From GCA-2728135 sp002728135 (GTDB lineage Bacteria > Pseudomonadota > Alphaproteobacteria > UBA828), in contig CAXEND010000001.1 in the NCBI GenBank assembly GCA_963997635.1, positions 124,001 to 188,000 on the forward strand: a DNA stretch of 64,000 nucleotides, read 5' to 3'. The notes under the pieces were generated by a model. That model saw only the letters and a program-made list of their open reading frames with translations, ran no database searches and had not been told where the DNA came from. Below are positions 1-7,961 of the stretch, piece after piece (position 1 is the stretch's first letter; the number at the start of each line of letters is the position of its first letter). Both the position numbers and the translations under genes were made by a program.

Positions 1-1290
1 TTATTTATTGGAACTTCTGCTGCTGGCCTTCTTGATATTAAAGCAACTCCAGTTGACCCAGCAATTCCTGGTGTAGAGGTTCATGCTCAGCTTCTTCAGA
101 ATATAATGGATAAAATATATTTGATTCGACCAGGTTGGGCTATTGGTGCTGAGGTTATAGCTTTAGGATTATCCGGATTACTCTTAATTGGCCTTATACC
201 ATTTTTAGGCTCGCTATGGACTTTAATTATTGGATTGACATCTATAATTGGATTAGTAGCGATAACTTGGTGGGCATACCAATCTTCAGGAATGCTCCTA
301 GATTTAATTTATTCAGCGTTTTCGGTTTTCTTAATATATGTAGTTTTGACATTTTTAAATTACATGAGAGAAGAAAGAGAAAGACGGCAGGTCAAAGGTC
401 AATTTAGTCATTATTTATCTCCAGATTTAGTAAAGCAGTTAGCTGATGATCCAACTCGATTAACTCTTGGCGGAGAGATGAAAGAAATGACTCTATTATT
501 TGCTGATATTAGAGGCTTTACAACCATTAGTGAGCAATTTGATGCTGAAGGCTTAACACGCTTTATAAATCGATATTTGACACCTATGACTGAGGTGATA
601 TTACAACGAAGAGGGACTATAGATAAATATATGGGTGATTGTATAATGGCATTTTGGAACGCCCCCATAGATGATCCTGATCATGCAAAAAATGGGGTTA
701 GATCAGCACTCGCTATGTTCGAAGAGAGTGATAAGATGAATGAAGTATTGAAAGCTGAAGCAAAAGACGAAGGGAGAAAATATATACCTCTACGCATTGG
801 TGCAGGACTCAATACGGGTGTCTGCTGTGTAGGTAATATGGGATCTGATATGCGTTTTGATTATTCTGTTTTAGGTGATGACGTTAACCTAGCAGCAAGA
901 TTAGAGGGACAATCAAAGACTTACGGCGTTAATATAGTCATAGGTGAAAAGACCTATAATGCTGTTCAAGATTTTGCTTGTCTTGAGCTTGATCGTATCC
1001 AGGTGAAAGGGAAAACTGTACCTGTCGATATATTTTGTGTCTTAGGAGATGAAAAGAGAGCACAAAGTCCAGAATTTAGAGCTATCAAATCACTTAATGA
1101 AAATATGATAACTGCTTATCGAAAACAGCAGTGGAAATTAGCTAATCAAAGAATTGAAGAATTAAAGGAAATTGACAAAAATAAAGAGCTAGAAGTTTTA
1201 TGTGAACTTTATGAGCAAAGAATATCTTACTACAAAGAAAATCCGCCCGGCGATAAATGGGACGGATCCTTTATTGCTACTACAAAGTAA
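1..1290 (+). CDS. CHASE2-domain class III adenylate/guanylate cyclase (5' end outside window)
   Basis: The frame is open from base 1, so the gene begins upstream; the ATG at 106 is internal. The first ~35 visible residues carry the end of a CHASE2 sensor domain (GTSAAGLLD, PGVEVHAQLL). Three hydrophobic segments follow (about visible residues 47-67, 70-90 and 95-118), then a charged signalling helix and a class III cyclase domain. The two metal-binding aspartates lie in FADIRGFTT (visible D169) and DKYMGDCIMAFW (D213); GDDVNLAARLEG and the QVKGK lysine complete the active site and suggest ATP as substrate. CHASE2 is a periplasmic or extracellular sensor domain, so the protein should make cAMP at the inner membrane in response to an unknown signal. 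It converges on the TolC-type gene. Family certain; cAMP over cGMP is inference. Confidence 0.93.
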   Translation, partial: LFIGTSAAGLLDIKATPVDPAIPGVEVHAQLLQNIMDKIYLIRPGWAIGAEVIALGLSGLLLIGLIPFLGSLWTLIIGLTSIIGLVAITWWAYQSSGMLLDLIYSAFSVFLIYVVLTFLNYMREERERRQVKGQFSHYLSPDLVKQLADDPTRLTLGGEMKEMTLLFADIRGFTTISEQFDAEGLTRFINRYLTPMTEVILQRRGTIDKYMGDCIMAFWNAPIDDPDHAKNGVRSALAMFEESDKMNEVLKAEAKDEGRKYIPLRIGAGLNTGVCCVGNMGSDMRFDYSVLGDDVNLAARLEGQSKTYGVNIVIGEKTYNAVQDFACLELDRIQVKGKTVPVDIFCVLGDEKRAQSPEFRAIKSLNENMITAYRKQQWKLANQRIEELKEIDKNKELEVLCELYEQRISYYKENPPGDKWDGSFIATTK

Positions 1291-1358
1291 ATTTTTCAGG
1301 AAAAGATTATAACTCCTCAGCTGTGAATGTCTGGGTTGTGAGAAATTAGTAAATAAAA

Positions 1359-3056
1359 TCACTCGTAGGGCCAAAGTCGAGCAAAGTTTTCATCTTCATT
1401 AACAGAGATTATTTTCTGATTCTGTGTAGATCCAAGAACATTAGAATTATTCTTTTTAGACTTCGCAACAATAGGTTTTATAACCTTGGTTAATCCGCTT
1501 TCATTTTTTGTAGAGAATAATTGTGATTCTTCAGTCAATATCTGAGTTTTTTGAGAGATGTTAATTTCTTTTATTTTCTTACCTGTATTTTGATGTTTAG
1601 CTAAAGGTAGAGTAACCTTTTGTTTAACAGTAAGTTTTTCATTAGTTGTAGTTTCTTTTATATTAATAGAAGTTTTTGTTTTTGTAGGCTTATCTAAAAG
1701 AGAAATTTTATTTTTTTTTGGCAAAGATGCTAAATTTGTAGAATTTTCAAGCGTTAAGCGTCCCATCGTAACCATTAGTCGATATACTGCGATGCGTGCA
1801 TCGTGTTGAGCAGATACTAAGTTAATTCTGGCGTTAAATAACTCACTTTCTGCACCTAAAACATTTATGACGGTCTCTTTTCCTGCATCGCGTAATTTTT
1901 TTCTAGCTTCAAACACTTCAGCTGCAATGTTTACTGCATTCTGTAATAATGAGACTCTTTCTCTTGCTGTTTTTAGTCCTGACCAGGCTAGACGTGACTC
2001 TTCGGTGATTTTTCTTTTTACAAAATTACCAGAGTCAATTGTTGCCTTATGATTAAATGCAGCTTGTGCAGCTCCTGCACGTGTGGCAAACCCATTAAAT
2101 ATGGTCCATGAGGCGTTTACTTTTGCTTTATAGTCTCGTCTAGTACCTCGAGTTCCACTCAGGTCATCTTCATAATTCCATTCGCCTGTGACGTCGATAG
2201 TTGGGAAATAGTCTGCCTTTGCTATACGTTTTGCAGCGTTAGCGATTGATGTTTGTGAGCTAGCGCTGAGAATTGCTGGGTTTTCAGATAATGCTATTTC
2301 TATTACTTCCTCCACTGTTTCAGGTACAAGGCCAAGAGGTGGGGTGGGCATGACTAGATTCTGGGGATATGGTGCGTGACCAAAAACTTGTTCGTAACGG
2401 CTTATAGAATCTTCAAGTTGCCCTTCAAAAGAAACTCTACGTTCTTTAGCTACTTGAAGTGTAGATTTTGATTGTAATACATCAACTGCAATCCCAGCTC
2501 CTCTTCTTACTCGTTCATCTTCTAATTCTAGCTGAAGTCGAATAGTTTCTTCATTATTGCTAGATAATCTGAATAATTTAAAGTTACGCATTACTTCTAA
2601 ATAGATAGAAATTGCCTCAAAAAGAATTCCTTGTTTACTTGTTTCTGCCGAATGTTGTGCAGCAATCATTCCCGCTTCTGCCGTTTCGTTATTTGCATCA
2701 TTTCTGAATCCATTAAAAATTACTTGCGTAACGGTAATTTTTGCATTTCGTGCTTGCCCAGTTGTAAAGGGACTAGTGTTAGGGTCTGTGGCTGATCGTC
2801 TTCCAGGGCTATCTATACGTTCATAGCCAAAGTTTCCTGTTGCTTGGATTGTGGGTAAATATTCTGCCAAGGCAGATTTAATACCTTCTTTTGCAGAAAA
2901 AACACCTGCTTCTGCAGCTTTAATTTGTGGATGATTCTCGAGGATTCCTGATAACTCCTCCTTAAGTGTTTCGCTGGAAGATGAAGATACTGACACTAAA
3001 GTTGCACTTGCAGTTAGTATGCTGATCCATAAACTTTTATGAATTAAGTTCCTCAT
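1359..3056 (-). CDS. TolC-family outer membrane efflux protein with long C-terminal tail
   Basis: Predicted outer-membrane channel of the TolC family, which joins inner-membrane export pumps to the outside. After a signal peptide (residues 1 to about 28), two TolC-type halves rich in long helices follow; repeated phrases such as EYLPTI/DYFPTI and TQVIFNGF/SWTIFNGF mark the internal duplication. The ATG at 3056 is chosen because GGAG lies 8 bases upstream; an in-frame TTG at 3086 has poorer context and would extend the signal peptide. The core ends near residue 440 and is followed by about 125 residues rich in Lys, Thr, Asn and Ser ending in FARLWPYE, which is not typical of TolC. No membrane fusion protein or pump lies next to it, so its partner is unknown. 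It sits 160 bp downstream of the redox cluster and could be co-transcribed with it. Confidence 0.88.
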   Translation of the reverse strand: MRNLIHKSLWISILTASATLVSVSSSSSETLKEELSGILENHPQIKAAEAGVFSAKEGIKSALAEYLPTIQATGNFGYERIDSPGRRSATDPNTSPFTTGQARNAKITVTQVIFNGFRNDANNETAEAGMIAAQHSAETSKQGILFEAISIYLEVMRNFKLFRLSSNNEETIRLQLELEDERVRRGAGIAVDVLQSKSTLQVAKERRVSFEGQLEDSISRYEQVFGHAPYPQNLVMPTPPLGLVPETVEEVIEIALSENPAILSASSQTSIANAAKRIAKADYFPTIDVTGEWNYEDDLSGTRGTRRDYKAKVNASWTIFNGFATRAGAAQAAFNHKATIDSGNFVKRKITEESRLAWSGLKTARERVSLLQNAVNIAAEVFEARKKLRDAGKETVINVLGAESELFNARINLVSAQHDARIAVYRLMVTMGRLTLENSTNLASLPKKNKISLLDKPTKTKTSINIKETTTNEKLTVKQKVTLPLAKHQNTGKKIKEINISQKTQILTEESQLFSTKNESGLTKVIKPIVAKSKKNNSNVLGSTQNQKIISVNEDENFARLWPYE

Positions 3057-3218
3057 TAAGCTTGCTCCAATAGAACTACTCGACAACAGTTGCTGATTTT
3101 ATACCTTACGAATCTATTAATAAATGAAATTTAGCAGAAGAACTTTATTTCACAAGTCACTAGGGTTTACGGCGTAATTTTATAGACCTTTTAAACTTCT
3201 ATATTCGGTTAGATATTT

Positions 3219-4499
3219 TTATGCGTCTAGAGTTAAATTACCTTTTGGTATTGCAATACAAGCAAGGCATGAACCCTCCTCTGGTTCAGCTCCCGGTGCA
3301 TTTAGATATTCAACTTCACCATCCTTGATTGCTGTTATACAAGTCCCACAATTTCCTGCTCTACAGCCAAAATCTATATCTACATCATTATCTTCAGCAA
3401 AATCAAGTATTGCTCCGGAATCTGGATCCCAATCTAAAGTTTTACCAGATTTGGCAAATGTAAGTTTTAACCCTGCACTAGATATTGAGGCTTCTGTCGC
3501 CTCTTTGTTGGCTTCTGTTTTTGTTTTTTTAACTGTAGCAGGACCAAAAGCTTCAAAGTGAATATGTTTATTCGGCACACCCCACGCTTCTAGGTCAGGC
3601 ACAACGGTATTCATCATCGGTGGTGGGCCACACATATAGAAGTCATAATTACTTGAGGGTAAGACTTTCTTAAAAAGTTCTACAGAAACTCTTTCTGCAT
3701 AAGCATAGTCTTCGCCTTCGGTATCTTCCTCACCTGGTTTGGAGAAGCATATACACATATGAATATTTTCATGCTCTTTTCCAATTTGTTTTAGATGGTT
3801 AGCCATCACAGCTTCTTTGCTGTTTCTTACTCCATAAAAAAACCAAGTTTCACGTTTTGATCCAGATTCAACAATATCATTTAACATCGAGAGTACTGGT
3901 GTTAATCCGATACCTCCACCAATGAGAACAACGGGGGTTTGTTTTGTTCTATCAAGAAAAAAATGACCGCCTGGAGCCTTTATATCAAGGATATCACCCT
4001 CATTAATTTTATCATGGAAAAAATTTGATGAAAGGCCTGGTGGAGCATCTGGTTCGTCACGTGGCGGGGGGACACGTTTGATTGAACAGCGGTAGTAGTC
4101 TGGGTGGTTTGGACTGTCTGAAAGCGAGTAACATCTAATAACTTGTTTTTTTTGTTCAGGTATATCAAGTCCAAATGTGAGATATTGACCAGGGTTAAAT
4201 GGTGGTAATGGCTTTCCATCATGAGGTGAAAAATAAAATGAGCAAATATCACCACCTTCAGGGATTTTTTTCTTGACCTGGAATTTACGAAATCCGTTCC
4301 AAGAGAGTTCCTCAGACTCTTTCTCGAACTTACGGCGATCCATAATTCTTTCAATTTCTTCACGAAATATTTTATCTTGTAGTGCAGAGCTTTTTGCCAG
4401 TAAAGCTTCACGTCTAAAATTGCCAACACCTGTAAAGAAAAGTGTTGCGGCAAGAATAGCTAGAAAGACTAGAGCGACAATATGAATAGCAGTTTCCAT
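3219..4499 (-). CDS. Membrane-anchored FAD/NAD(P)H oxidoreductase with C-terminal [2Fe-2S] ferredoxin domain
   Basis: One N-terminal membrane helix (residues 5-25) is followed by a charged linker, a ferredoxin-NADP-reductase-type FAD domain (RCYSLSDSP, about 122-130), an NAD(P)-binding domain (GGGIGLTPVLSML about 194-206, then CGPPPMM) and a plant-type [2Fe-2S] domain with cysteines 379, 384, 387 and 414. Such proteins pass electrons between NAD(P)H, flavin and a one-electron carrier. The domains resemble NqrF and phenol-hydroxylase reductases in a different order; no other NQR subunits are present. The start has a strong ribosome site (AGGGAGG). It is the last gene of the multiheme cluster and lies 71 bp after the porin gene, which suggests it is the cytoplasmic entry or exit for electrons. 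Domain call is sure; the physiological partner is inferred. Confidence 0.9.
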   Translation of the reverse strand: METAIHIVALVFLAILAATLFFTGVGNFRREALLAKSSALQDKIFREEIERIMDRRKFEKESEELSWNGFRKFQVKKKIPEGGDICSFYFSPHDGKPLPPFNPGQYLTFGLDIPEQKKQVIRCYSLSDSPNHPDYYRCSIKRVPPPRDEPDAPPGLSSNFFHDKINEGDILDIKAPGGHFFLDRTKQTPVVLIGGGIGLTPVLSMLNDIVESGSKRETWFFYGVRNSKEAVMANHLKQIGKEHENIHMCICFSKPGEEDTEGEDYAYAERVSVELFKKVLPSSNYDFYMCGPPPMMNTVVPDLEAWGVPNKHIHFEAFGPATVKKTKTEANKEATEASISSAGLKLTFAKSGKTLDWDPDSGAILDFAEDNDVDIDFGCRAGNCGTCITAIKDGEVEYLNAPGAEPEEGSCLACIAIPKGNLTLDA

Positions 4500-4570
4500 A
4501 TTCCGCGGCCCTCCCTAGAGCCGATAATCTGTTATAAGTCTAAATTAATTAAAAATTTGAATTATTAGCG

Positions 4571-6112
4571 TTAAAATTTGCGGCGTATTTCAAAGCGTGC
4601 TCCGGAAATGTTTTGCTCCTCTGTTCTCCATCCGTGCATTGCATCAGCTCTAAATAACCAAGCTTCATTGATATTTTGCTGGTAGCGTAAACCCAAGGCA
4701 TATTCATCTCCGCGAAGGCTCCTACCTACCTCATTTTCTCCTTCAATGACTTGGTTTGTAGCTGCTTCAATGACGATTTGACGATCTAAATTGAAGAGAT
4801 AACTAACTCCTATAGCTCCACCAAATGCATTCTGTCCGGTATCATTGAGTTTAGGAAATCCTGTTAACCCATCTGTTTCAAAGTTAATACCAGTATTCTT
4901 TAATAATCCATCTGCTCTAGCTGCTGATTGAGGCCTGTCAATGCCTACAAAAAAGTTACCATAAGGGACCAGTGTTGAGGGTAGACTTGTAATCAGGGAG
5001 TTCTCAACTAATAAAATTAAACCATCAGCCGTATCTTGCAAGTTATTGTCTCTATCTTGTCCAAAAGACCATATTGCTCTTATGCTATTAGAAAGCAATG
5101 CTCCGTATCTTTTTGTATATGCAATTGTAGCACTATTATATGACTCGTCGTCGAATCCACCTTCTCCATCTAATCTAGCAAAACCAGCTTCCCAGTATGC
5201 TTCCATAGCTTCTACAAATGTAGCTACTCCAAAGATATTGACGTTATGATCAGCATTTGCATTTTGATCATCTTTGAAAGCTTGATTTGTAACTTTGTCA
5301 AAGCCATAGAAAAAAGATATATCCATATTGGTTATGTCCAATAATGGACTGTTGAGTGAGGGAATAGCAGTTGCTACACCTGTGAAAGCATCCTCAATCC
5401 ATATCCCATTTTGGAATAAGAGTGGCATAAGGCCTAATGAAAAGGGAACGTCAAGACTGGAGTATTCACCGCTAAAGCCAGCGTAAAGTGCACCTGCATC
5501 TCCTTCAAAAAATAGTGCATCTAAATTTCCATCGATTTGTGCATCACATTTCTTATTGGGGTCATTATTTGGTGCATCGTCACCAAAAAACTCGCAACGG
5601 CTAAACTCACCTTGTCCATCAAGTGGCCTTAAAATAGCATGGATTCTCTCAGTTCCAGTGAATTTATAATCAATATCTAAATTAAGCCTAGTAGCAACCT
5701 GTCCTACCTCAACATTTCCATTGTCATTAAAAGCCAGTGCACTACGCCAATCTCCATAAACATATAGCTCTGTGAAAGTAGGGTTCAACTCTCCAAGAGC
5801 ATCACCTCCTTCAACTAATGGTCCACCAGAATAAAGAGGATTTCCAATCTCTAATAGAGGTCTTGTGACAGGATAGGCTGATTTGCCACCATAAATTTGA
5901 AGTTGGGCTTCAATATCATACTCTTCTTCTGGGTAACTTGGATCAGCTCTAAATACACCTGCGTCATGTTCGACAATTTTTGAGCGTGTATCTTTTTTGA
6001 TCTCGGCACCATTGGCAAGATTTTGTTCTGCAGCAAATGAAAATGTTAAACTTGCGGCAATACAAAATGGCAATAAATGGTATCCAGGAAAGTTTTGAAT
6101 GATTTTTTTCAC
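4571..6112 (-). CDS. Outer-membrane beta-barrel (porin-like) protein of the multiheme cluster
   Basis: A 513-residue protein with an N-terminal signal sequence (hydrophobic stretch about 12-28) and many alternating amphipathic strands, ending in a phenylalanine (FEIRRKF), the usual C-terminal signal for outer-membrane barrel insertion. I recognise no specific porin family. Strand-rich segments such as YGNFFVGIDR, GAIGVSYLFN and YALGLRYQQN fit a barrel of moderate size. Two cysteines in one predicted loop (in SRCEFFGDD and NKKCDAQ) may form a disulfide. Its start lies only 7 bp after the pentaheme cytochrome stop codon, so the two are surely co-transcribed. By analogy with porin-cytochrome conduits such as MtrAB it could sheath a cytochrome, but it is shorter than MtrB and I see no MtrB-specific motif; a plain solute or anion porin is the alternative. 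Confidence 0.8.
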   Translation of the reverse strand: MKKIIQNFPGYHLLPFCIAASLTFSFAAEQNLANGAEIKKDTRSKIVEHDAGVFRADPSYPEEEYDIEAQLQIYGGKSAYPVTRPLLEIGNPLYSGGPLVEGGDALGELNPTFTELYVYGDWRSALAFNDNGNVEVGQVATRLNLDIDYKFTGTERIHAILRPLDGQGEFSRCEFFGDDAPNNDPNKKCDAQIDGNLDALFFEGDAGALYAGFSGEYSSLDVPFSLGLMPLLFQNGIWIEDAFTGVATAIPSLNSPLLDITNMDISFFYGFDKVTNQAFKDDQNANADHNVNIFGVATFVEAMEAYWEAGFARLDGEGGFDDESYNSATIAYTKRYGALLSNSIRAIWSFGQDRDNNLQDTADGLILLVENSLITSLPSTLVPYGNFFVGIDRPQSAARADGLLKNTGINFETDGLTGFPKLNDTGQNAFGGAIGVSYLFNLDRQIVIEAATNQVIEGENEVGRSLRGDEYALGLRYQQNINEAWLFRADAMHGWRTEEQNISGARFEIRRKF

Positions 6113-6119
6113 GGCTCTT

Positions 6120-7961
6120 CTATCCTTTTACTTCAAATTCAACCGTGTAGGCGTCAATGTCTAGCATCCATTCGTTCATTGCACGCTCCATTTCTTTTGT
6201 GGCGCCAACAAACCTCATGAAATAGATTGGCTCAGCTCTACTTCTCATCCTGATAGCCAATTTATATGTGCCTGGTTGTTTTATGAGCTTTCCTGGAACT
6301 GAGTAATCAGCATCACGGCTAGATAATGGGGGAAGACTTCGCCCCTCCATTCGAACAAAGGGTGGGTGATTTATAACGGTTGTAGGCTGTGATGCTGGCC
6401 GTAGGAATGGAAGCTGGTCTACATCAAAGTTTACCGGCAAATACATCTCACGATCTGTCCCTTTTACGTTTGTAGTTAAGAATTTAGTCTGTAAATTAAC
6501 TAATTGGTCATCATATGGGACCTTTCCAGATAAAACGTCTGCACTATGAAGGTCTGCCATATCTCCTGCAGAGTCGGTATATCCAGATTCCCAAATATTT
6601 GTTCCATCAGGTCCTATCAGTGCAACATTAACCCAGAGTTCTGGCTGAGCACCAAGAGAGCCTGAAGGTAGATTATGTCCCGAATTAGTGTTTGAAATTG
6701 TGTAAGTGAAGTCGAGATCATGGCCAATTTGAGGGTTGTCATCAAAGAATGGCCCATCGATGTGGGAACCATTTTCCATGACTTGTCTCCTCAATTCGCG
6801 TTTTTCTTCTATAAGCCCAATGTTATAGTTTATAATTTCCCTAGCTTCTTCCCTGTCAAAACGATCTTCCCAGACTTCTGGAAATTCTATTTCTTCTATT
6901 TCTCCAGAATCAACTAATTCTTCATAATTATCTTCCCAATCTTCTTCTCCCCATGGAGCTCGATAGTTAAACTGAAGCCATTCTTCCATGGTCCAGTTTT
7001 CAGCGTCTGGGTTATGAGGGAAAATACCAGGGTGTGCAATAGGGTATCCTGGACCTGCAAAGGCATGACTATGTCTAATCCTGTCAGGATTTACAGCACG
7101 CCCATCTACAACCGCAGCTGGACCAGTTTTGAAATGACCTGCAACCCCAGGTTTGTAACTCATATGGCAGTCTTGACATGACACACCTTGAGCATGGGCA
7201 GGCGAATCACGATACTGATCCCAAACTACTTCAAGCTTAATTCCTAAATTAACAGCAACCTGATGACATGAAACGCAAAATTCTGATTGATTGAGCTGTG
7301 TAAAAATTTTGCCTTCATTATGAATTTGATTTCCGCGCTCATCAGAATTAGTGGCAACTTTCCAAGTGCTAGCATTCTCGACCACTTCTTTAATCCCATC
7401 GCCTCCTAAGACGCCGTATACAGGTTCAAATATTTCCCCCATCACAATATTTCTGGAACCATTTGCTTTTCCATATGCTGTATTTACGCGGTGGCAGGTA
7501 ATACAAGTAATACCTTCCCGGCTAACTTGTTTACGTTCCCACATAGGGAGTTCCCTAGCTTCGCCCATTTGTGTGCTTACTGTTGCATGGCAGCGAACAC
7601 AGAATGTATTTATTGTGGGAGCAAGTGAGTTAATTGCATTTTCAAATTTATGAAACATTGGAGAAAGTGAGGCGTAGGCATGGTTTGATGAAGCCCATTC
7701 TCTGTAGATATCCTCATGGCATGATTTACATTTTGATGCACTGGGAAATAAATCTTCATTCAAAATATCTGTGTGCATTTTATCGGCATCAATTGTTTCA
7801 TTGTCACTTGCTTCTAAATCTCCAGAAACTGATGAGAATGCAAATAGTCCAATGAGACATAAAAAGACTGAAATTTTAGTTAAGGTTTTTTTCATCATAA
7901 TTGTAGTTTTCTCATGATCAGAGAAAATACTGTTTTTAAATAATATACTTAACTTAGTCAT
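6120..7961 (-). CDS. Pentaheme c-type cytochrome, cytochrome c554-like, with heme-free C-terminal domain
   Basis: Five CXXCH heme-attachment sites (C78, C121, C153, C229, C262) lie in the N-terminal half, arranged as in the cytochrome c554 family (KCKSCHEDIYREW, CVRCHA, CITCHRV, CVSCHQ, CQDCHM). After an acidic linker (about 325-385), residues ~390-613 contain no heme and look like a beta-sandwich, including SGHNLPSGS, a type of C-terminal domain seen in large periplasmic multiheme cytochromes. The start at 7961 overlaps the stop of the upstream gene by 8 bases, which suggests translational coupling; however the signal peptide starts at MMKKTL, so ATG 7898 or 7895 may be the true start. It should be exported and act in the periplasm or at the outer membrane. 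Its substrate or redox partner cannot be read from sequence. Confidence 0.88.
   Translation of the reverse strand: MTKLSILFKNSIFSDHEKTTIMMKKTLTKISVFLCLIGLFAFSSVSGDLEASDNETIDADKMHTDILNEDLFPSASKCKSCHEDIYREWASSNHAYASLSPMFHKFENAINSLAPTINTFCVRCHATVSTQMGEARELPMWERKQVSREGITCITCHRVNTAYGKANGSRNIVMGEIFEPVYGVLGGDGIKEVVENASTWKVATNSDERGNQIHNEGKIFTQLNQSEFCVSCHQVAVNLGIKLEVVWDQYRDSPAHAQGVSCQDCHMSYKPGVAGHFKTGPAAVVDGRAVNPDRIRHSHAFAGPGYPIAHPGIFPHNPDAENWTMEEWLQFNYRAPWGEEDWEDNYEELVDSGEIEEIEFPEVWEDRFDREEAREIINYNIGLIEEKRELRRQVMENGSHIDGPFFDDNPQIGHDLDFTYTISNTNSGHNLPSGSLGAQPELWVNVALIGPDGTNIWESGYTDSAGDMADLHSADVLSGKVPYDDQLVNLQTKFLTTNVKGTDREMYLPVNFDVDQLPFLRPASQPTTVINHPPFVRMEGRSLPPLSSRDADYSVPGKLIKQPGTYKLAIRMRSRAEPIYFMRFVGATKEMERAMNEWMLDIDAYTVEFEVKG

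Noticed and set aside
3219..4499. Calling this gene nqrF
   Set aside because: The FAD, NAD and [2Fe-2S] domains are in a different order from NqrF (ferredoxin domain at the C-terminus) and no other nqr genes are present.
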